From CAZUGA01 sp964619885 (GTDB lineage Bacteria; Pseudomonadota; Gammaproteobacteria; Methylococcales; UBA1147), in NCBI GenBank assembly GCA_964619885.1, contig CAZUGA010000043.1:1-39182 (forward strand): a DNA stretch of 39,182 bases, given 5' to 3'. This document shows positions 34,388 through 39,182 of the stretch, in pieces; the first letter of the stretch is position 1; each line of letters starts with the position of its first letter. The position numbers and the translations under genes are program-made. The notes under the pieces were generated by a model that was not told where the DNA came from, made no database searches, and saw only the letters and a program-made list of their open reading frames with translations.

Positions 34388-36088
34388 ATGGCTAAGCCCC
34401 GCAAACGGATTGGCGATCAGCTCATCGAAGATGGGATCATCACGCCTGATGAACTCAAAATTGCACTGATCGAACAAAAAGCGTCCGGGCAGCTGCTTGG
34501 AAAAGTGTTGGTCGATCTTGGTTTCGTTACCGATGATCTGATTCGTGACCAGTTGGGCCAATCAACCGGCCAGGAAAGTATCGATTTAAAAACATTGGTT
34601 CCGGATCCTGAGGCATTACAGTTGATCGATCAGGAAATGGCCCGCCGATTGCGCGTTTTCCCAACCAATTACGATACGACAAATAACCAATTAACCGTGG
34701 CGATGCAGGATACCGCGGATATAGTCACGATTGACCGTATTGCGGCCAAGCTTGGGACGGATATTGGAATCCATACGGTTCTGGCGGGGGATACTGACCT
34801 GGAAACGGCCATCGATCGGGTTTATGGATTCGAATTGTCGATCGACGGTATTTTGCATGAGATGGAAGGTGGCAGTATCGATACCACCAATATTCAGCTT
34901 GACATCGATGAGTATAGTCATCCGATTGTTCGCCTGGTCGATGCATTGTTATCAGACGCAGTAAAAAAGGGTGCATCGGATATTCATTTTGAACCCGAGC
35001 GGGGATTTTTGAGAATCCGTTACCGAATTGACGGTGTATTGCAAAAAATTCGCAGTCTGCACAAGAATTATTGGTCCGCCATGGTTGTTCGATTAAAGGT
35101 CATGGCCGGCATGAATATCGCGGAAATGCGTGCTCCGCAGGATGGTCATATTTCGTTGAGTATTAGCGGTCATTCCATAGATTTCCGCGCATCTGCTCAA
35201 CCGACCCTGTATGGCGAAAACATCGTATTGCGTATCCTTGATCGTAAAAAAGGTATCGTGCCGCTTCCCAAGCTCGACCTGACCGATGACGATCGCACCC
35301 AACTTGAATTGATGATGGCCCGCCCAGAGGGGATCATATTGGTGACCGGCCCCACCGGTAGCGGTAAAACCACCACGCTTTATTCCATGTTGAATCATTT
35401 GAATAGCGAATCCGTCAACATCATGACATTGGAAGACCCTGTTGAATATCCGATGGTTCAGATCCGACAATCTTCGATCAACGTGGCTGCCAAAATGGAT
35501 TTTGCTACCGGTATTCGGTCATTAATGCGTCAGGATCCGGATATTATTTTGGTCGGAGAAATACGAGATTCCGACACCGCAAGCATGGCTTTTCGCGCTG
35601 CGATGACGGGCCACCAGGTATTTTCAACCTTGCATACCAACTCGGCTGCAGCGGTTTTTCCAAGATTGTTCGATATCGGAGTAACTGCCAACGTTATGGT
35701 TGGAAATATTATCGGTGTAGTTGCGCAGAGATTGCTCAGGAAATTGTGTATCTATTGTAAGGAGCAATACCAACCCGATGAATTGGAATGCCGATTATTG
35801 GGGTTTTCAAGCGACGCTGATTCCACAGAAATTTACCGGGCGGCAGGGTGTGAGCGATGCAGTCAAAAAGGTTATTGGGGTAGAACAGCGATTATCGAGA
35901 TTATCAGAATGGATTCGGATGTCGACGCCGTGATAGCCACTGGTGCTGCGACCCGAGACATTGAAAAAATTGCCCGGGAGAAAGGTTTTAAATTGTTGGC
36001 CGACGATGGAATACGCAAGGTCTTACAAGGTACGACTTCGCTAGAAGAAGTCAGCCGGGTTATCGATTTAACTTCAAGGTTGCATTAA
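34388..36088 (+). CDS. mshE: MshE-type pilus extension ATPase with MshEN c-di-GMP domain
   Basis: This 566-residue GspE/PilB-like hexameric ATPase powers pilus extension. The N-terminal MshEN domain holds two copies of the c-di-GMP-binding pattern: RIGDQLIEDGIITPDEL with LIEQ, and LLGKVLVDLGFVTDDLI with QLGQ. Walker A GPTGSGKTTT lies near 320-329, and the Walker B region DPDIILVGEIRD near 382-393. A zinc-binding tetracysteine (CIYC and CERC) lies near 452-489. ATG 34388 is preferred over a TTG six codons upstream that overlaps the mshN stop. Activity is expected to be stimulated by c-di-GMP. Confidence 0.92.
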   Translation: MAKPRKRIGDQLIEDGIITPDELKIALIEQKASGQLLGKVLVDLGFVTDDLIRDQLGQSTGQESIDLKTLVPDPEALQLIDQEMARRLRVFPTNYDTTNNQLTVAMQDTADIVTIDRIAAKLGTDIGIHTVLAGDTDLETAIDRVYGFELSIDGILHEMEGGSIDTTNIQLDIDEYSHPIVRLVDALLSDAVKKGASDIHFEPERGFLRIRYRIDGVLQKIRSLHKNYWSAMVVRLKVMAGMNIAEMRAPQDGHISLSISGHSIDFRASAQPTLYGENIVLRILDRKKGIVPLPKLDLTDDDRTQLELMMARPEGIILVTGPTGSGKTTTLYSMLNHLNSESVNIMTLEDPVEYPMVQIRQSSINVAAKMDFATGIRSLMRQDPDIILVGEIRDSDTASMAFRAAMTGHQVFSTLHTNSAAAVFPRLFDIGVTANVMVGNIIGVVAQRLLRKLCIYCKEQYQPDELECRLLGFSSDADSTEIYRAAGCERCSQKGYWGRTAIIEIIRMDSDVDAVIATGAATRDIEKIAREKGFKLLADDGIRKVLQGTTSLEEVSRVIDLTSRLH

Positions 36089-36233
36089 TACTGATGCAAT
36101 TCGATCCTGCAATTCCTTTTGTTGATGCAAATTCCATTTCTGAAAAAGCGGATGGGAGGAATCGACCATCCACTATTTTGCTACAACGAACCTTTGTATT
36201 CCGGAATAAAGCAATGATTAGGATTCAGCCGGA

Positions 36234-37439
36234 ATGAGTGAATACTGGTACCGAGCAATGAATCCGGCCGGCAAAATTGTAACTGGTGCGTTGGCTGCCG
36301 ACAGTTTGGTGGAACTCGAGACACGTCTCGGTAAGCAGCAGTTGGAGTTGATCCGAGGAAAACCCCACAAACCAATTTTGCAGTTTGGCGGAAGCAAGAG
36401 TGTATCGCGCCGCGAAATGATCAATTTTTGTTTTCACCTTGAACAGTTGACGGGTGCAGGTGTCCCGGTACTGGATGGTTTGAAAGATCTTCAGGAAAGT
36501 TTGGATCGAGGTTATTTTCAGCAAGTGATCGGGGGTTTGGTCGAGGCAATCGAAGAGGGGCGTACGTTTTCTCAGGCATTAGAAACCTTTCCGTCTATAT
36601 TTCCACAGTCTTTTACCAGCATTGTCAAAGCCGGTGAATATAGCGGCGAGCTGTCCACGGTAATGAAGGATTTGATGGATTCTTTGAAGTGGCAGGATGA
36701 ATTAATTGCGCAAACAAAAAAAGCCTTAACCTATCCAGCGTTTGTTGCGGTTGTGGTCATTGGCGTTGTCTTCTTTCTGATGATTTATCTGGTGCCACAA
36801 ATGTTGTCATTTATTACGTCGATGGGACAGGAGATACCGTTTCATACGCGGGCGTTAATCTTTGTTTCAAATTGTTTTGTGCAATATTGGTATATGATGC
36901 TTTCGATTCCGTTCATCGCGATTATCTCGTTACGTATCGCAGTTAAACGGAATGAGTCCGCGCGTCTGCTTTTTGATCGTTTCATGTTAAAGGTATGGGT
37001 GCTGGGTCCTATCCTTGAAAAAATTCAGCTTGCCCGATTTTCTAATCATTTTGCATTGCTATACAACTCCGGCGTAACGGTACTGGATTCGCTCAAAATC
37101 AGTCAGGATATTGTAGCGAATCGAGTTCTAAGACTGGCCTTGAGCGACGCGCGCCAGCAGATCGCGGATGGTGCCAGCGTCAGTGAAGCCTTCGATCAGA
37201 CTCAGCTATTTCCACGCTTGGTGGTCCGTATGCTCGGCGTTGGCGAAAATACCGGAAAGCTGGGGGATTCGATTTTGAACGTCAGTTATTTTTACAAACG
37301 CGACGTCGATGACGCGATTGAACGTATGCAAAGCCTGATTGAACCAAGTATGACGGTTATTCTGGGATTAATTCTGGGCTGGGTAATGATGTCCGTGCTG
37401 GGGCCAATCTACGATTTGATGACAAAGATTAAAACTTGA
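36234..37439 (+). CDS. mshG: MshG-type pilus platform protein (GspF family)
   Basis: This 401-residue inner-membrane protein has the T2SF/GspF fold duplicated: two cytoplasmic helical halves (LEQLTGAGVPVLDGLKDL and FALLYNSGVTVLDSLKI) and three membrane segments, near 167-190, 217-235 and 372-393. It forms the platform that the MshE ATPase acts on. AGGA at 36220-36223 precedes ATG 36234. A 145-base gap separates it from mshE, and its stop adjoins the next gene. Confidence 0.92.
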   Translation: MSEYWYRAMNPAGKIVTGALAADSLVELETRLGKQQLELIRGKPHKPILQFGGSKSVSRREMINFCFHLEQLTGAGVPVLDGLKDLQESLDRGYFQQVIGGLVEAIEEGRTFSQALETFPSIFPQSFTSIVKAGEYSGELSTVMKDLMDSLKWQDELIAQTKKALTYPAFVAVVVIGVVFFLMIYLVPQMLSFITSMGQEIPFHTRALIFVSNCFVQYWYMMLSIPFIAIISLRIAVKRNESARLLFDRFMLKVWVLGPILEKIQLARFSNHFALLYNSGVTVLDSLKISQDIVANRVLRLALSDARQQIADGASVSEAFDQTQLFPRLVVRMLGVGENTGKLGDSILNVSYFYKRDVDDAIERMQSLIEPSMTVILGLILGWVMMSVLGPIYDLMTKIKT

Positions 37440-37441
37440 AT

Positions 37442-39055
37442 ATGACGCAGCAACTGGTAATACATCTATCCAATCATGCTATCACGGCTTACGCGACCGA
37501 ACGGCGTACAGTGAGTGAAGTACTGCGATTACCGACGCAGAATCGAGAATATTCGAAATTCGAACAATTTCTAGAGGATTGGGGTGGAAATCAGGTTCGA
37601 TTGGTGATCGATCTTAAGGAAGAGTTGATACATTACGAAACGATACCGCATTTGAGCGGTAACGACCGAAAAGCCTTGTTGGAAAGAAAAATCCGTCAGA
37701 TAGCCGGCAACAGCAATTACAGCTCGGTATTAACTTTGGGTAGAGACAAGGATGGGCGAAAAGATGATCGGATTTTGATTTCTGCCATACCGCAACCCGA
37801 AGGATTGCAGCCGTGGTTGGATTGCTTATTCCGGCGCCGGATAGCCATTTGCGGGATGTTTTCGGCTGCCGTGATTTGTCAGCGTGTCGTAAAGAATTTG
37901 CTCAAAGATCGAGATATTCTGCTGATTTCAACATCGGCCAGCGGTGGTGGAAAGCTTGCGGTTAGACAAAGTTTTTATCGCGACGGCAAACTCATTCTAA
38001 GCCGATTGAGTCTCGCCAAGAAGTCTGCTTCAATGACTAGCGATATTTATAAAGAAATCAACCGTACTCGAAGTTATCTACTGCGTGCGCATTCGCTCAA
38101 TCATGGGAAAGAACTGACTGTGCTTTTCGTAACCGACCCGGAATATGTAGATGACGCGAATGCTCAGCGCGCTGAGTTGATTCAAATACAACTCAATGTA
38201 TATACGTACGATGAATTTGCCAAACAGTTAGATATTTTGTCGAAATCAAATCCGGTTGATTTTGAAGCAATCATTGCACATCAAACTGCTCAACTGTCAC
38301 GTTTTAAAACACAGTACAGTAACAAAGATACGCGTTTTTATTATTGGCATCATCGGGCCAAACAATCGATGCAGGTTGCAAGTTTGGCATTTTTGTTGGG
38401 GGCGGTGACATACGCATCGGCATGCTGGTTCGAAATCCAGCAGACTAGGTCTGAAATTGCCGATATTCAGGTCGAGTTGGGTCAAATTAAATCTAAATTG
38501 AACGATACGCCTCGCAGTGAATTGATTAAAGGTTATTCTCCGAAGCAAATAGATTCTTATATACGCGCTGATGACATATTAAAGGGACGGTTGGTGGTCC
38601 CTGCGGCGGTGTTGAATTCCATCAGTATGAGTCTTGCGGGAATTCCAGCGATCCGACTGAATTCAGTGAATTGGAGCCGCGACCCCGGAAACGAATCGAA
38701 TCAGAGGGGCGCGAGTGCCTCATTTGATGCAGAAGATCTTGGCTTGGATGGGGATGATTTCGATGACCTTGGTTTGGCCGAGGAAGGATCTCAAATGGAT
38801 TCCGTGGTCTATGCCAAAATCACCGGTGAAGTGATTCCATTCGAAGGTAATTATCGCAATGCCCACCGGAATATCGAGGCGTTGGTTGCCTCGCTGAATC
38901 GGCAGGTTTCGGTGCAATCAGCCACTGCGACCAGACTACCAATGGATACGCGTCCCACGGTCGACATTTCCGGAGAAATGCGTCCGGCCGAAAATATTAA
39001 GGATTCTGCTACCTTTACCGTTGAAGCTGTTATTGATTATAGCGTGGGCTACTGA
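37442..39055 (+). CDS. PilM/GspL-like actin-fold plus PilN-like pilus assembly protein
   Basis: This is a protein of about 537 residues. The first 290 residues look like the actin-like cytoplasmic domain of PilM/GspL/MshI. A membrane segment (VASLAFLLGAVTYASACW) near 312-329 is followed by a coiled coil (EIQQTRSEIADIQVELGQIK) and a periplasmic domain, resembling PilN or the second half of GspL. So the alignment-complex roles of MshI and a PilN partner appear fused. An acidic loop (DAEDLGLDGDDFDDLGLAEE) interrupts the periplasmic part. ATG 37442 is chosen; TTG 37436 overlaps the mshG stop. Confidence 0.72.
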   Translation: MTQQLVIHLSNHAITAYATERRTVSEVLRLPTQNREYSKFEQFLEDWGGNQVRLVIDLKEELIHYETIPHLSGNDRKALLERKIRQIAGNSNYSSVLTLGRDKDGRKDDRILISAIPQPEGLQPWLDCLFRRRIAICGMFSAAVICQRVVKNLLKDRDILLISTSASGGGKLAVRQSFYRDGKLILSRLSLAKKSASMTSDIYKEINRTRSYLLRAHSLNHGKELTVLFVTDPEYVDDANAQRAELIQIQLNVYTYDEFAKQLDILSKSNPVDFEAIIAHQTAQLSRFKTQYSNKDTRFYYWHHRAKQSMQVASLAFLLGAVTYASACWFEIQQTRSEIADIQVELGQIKSKLNDTPRSELIKGYSPKQIDSYIRADDILKGRLVVPAAVLNSISMSLAGIPAIRLNSVNWSRDPGNESNQRGASASFDAEDLGLDGDDFDDLGLAEEGSQMDSVVYAKITGEVIPFEGNYRNAHRNIEALVASLNRQVSVQSATATRLPMDTRPTVDISGEMRPAENIKDSATFTVEAVIDYSVGY

Positions 39056-39182
39056 TGAAACCTGATTTTTTATTTTTCAAAGATTCAATGTTGGTGTTCG
39101 GTGTTATCAGCGTAATTTCGATAATAGGAGCCTCTTGCAAAACACTCGGCTTTCAAGTGAGCGCAAATAAAAATAAGACGCA
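39055..39182 (+). pseudogene. MshJ/PilO-like gene start, interrupted by IS end
   Basis: ATG 39055 overlaps the previous stop (TGATG). The first 24 codons encode a short polar start and a hydrophobic stretch (SMLVFGVISVISII), as expected for a single-span PilO/GspM/MshJ partner in this operon position. At 39128 the sequence becomes the 52-bp edge repeat, so the rest of the frame is mobile-element DNA read through to the window end. If real, the pilus alignment complex would lack this subunit. Confidence 0.5.
39128..39182 (+). mobile_element. Insertion-sequence end (right contig edge)
   Basis: Bases 39128-39179 are the exact reverse complement of 1-52, and three further bases are seen. Read outward they start GAGCCTCTTGCAAAAC. 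The host sequences before the boundary differ (ATAATAG here, ATTATAT on the left edge's minus strand), so homology begins sharply at one base, as at an IS boundary. Confidence 0.55.

Noticed and set aside
1..39179. Linear replicon or transposon of 39 kb with its own terminal repeats
   Set aside because: The gene content is ordinary chromosomal (beta-oxidation, pilus, MepA) and both ends cut host genes, so two IS copies or an assembly effect explain the repeats better.
1..39182. CRISPR arrays, tRNA or rRNA genes, prophage genes, known riboswitches
   Set aside because: Scanning by eye showed no regular spaced repeats, no cloverleaf with conserved arms, no phage structural genes and no recognised aptamer such as a c-di-GMP riboswitch.

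Overview
This window looks like a chromosomal contig from a gammaproteobacterium, probably uncultured, of moderate GC. The reasons are an MSHA-type pilus assembly operon, a FadE-type acyl-CoA dehydrogenase with a membrane N-terminus, a MepA endopeptidase, a Fur-boxed bfd and a YfcH-type epimerase. I cannot name a genus.

Both window edges carry the same 52 bp in inverted orientation (1-52 and 39128-39179). The shared block starts with a motif that resembles an insertion-sequence end. At each edge it cuts a gene: the 3' end of a ceramidase-family gene on the left, and codon 24 of a MshJ/PilO-like gene on the right. The contig therefore probably ends in two copies of one IS element.

Layout: (1) 0-4.3 kb: truncated ceramidase, LplT/Aas-type MFS transporter, a surface protein with an unusual C-terminal anchor, and a TIGR01777 epimerase. 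(2) 4.6-10.3 kb: a beta-oxidation operon (fadE, thiolase, bifunctional hydratase/dehydrogenase). (3) 10.5-17.9 kb: the most interesting block. A tightly overlapping operon encodes an amidase, a Nudix hydrolase, a PhoU-like/APH-kinase fusion, an ATP-grasp enzyme, a HprK-related kinase, a SixA/Nudix fusion, a decayed metallophosphoesterase-like remnant and an amphi-Trp protein. The last three named families (ATP-grasp, amphi-Trp, HprK-related kinase) are the hallmark of the so-called GAK system, whose function is unknown. The version here is unusually rich in phosphotransfer and phosphate-hydrolysis domains. (4) 18.1-19.9 kb: MepA, a glycine-zipper lipoprotein and a Rap1a/Tai-like secreted protein. 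(5) 20.4-24.3 kb: a mosaic, decaying accessory region with glutamate decarboxylase plus a multi-pass membrane protein, a Tn3-family transposase fragment, the tail of a di-haem cytochrome c peroxidase and a DUF1264 gene with an in-frame stop. (6) 25-29 kb: a membrane GGDEF protein whose active site is degenerate but whose I-site is kept, a 0.9 kb gene-free stretch with strong hairpins, an ArnT-like glycosyltransferase and Fur-controlled bfd. (7) 29.6-39.2 kb: the MSHA-type operon mshM-mshL-mshN-mshE-mshG-(PilM/PilN-like)-(MshJ-like, interrupted).

Possible links between regions: MshE carries the MshEN c-di-GMP-binding motif, and the degenerate GGDEF protein could be a c-di-GMP receptor rather than a synthase. 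The GAK block looks like a self-contained operon that modifies or senses a phosphorylated ligand. All family calls were made by reading motifs; no database search was run.
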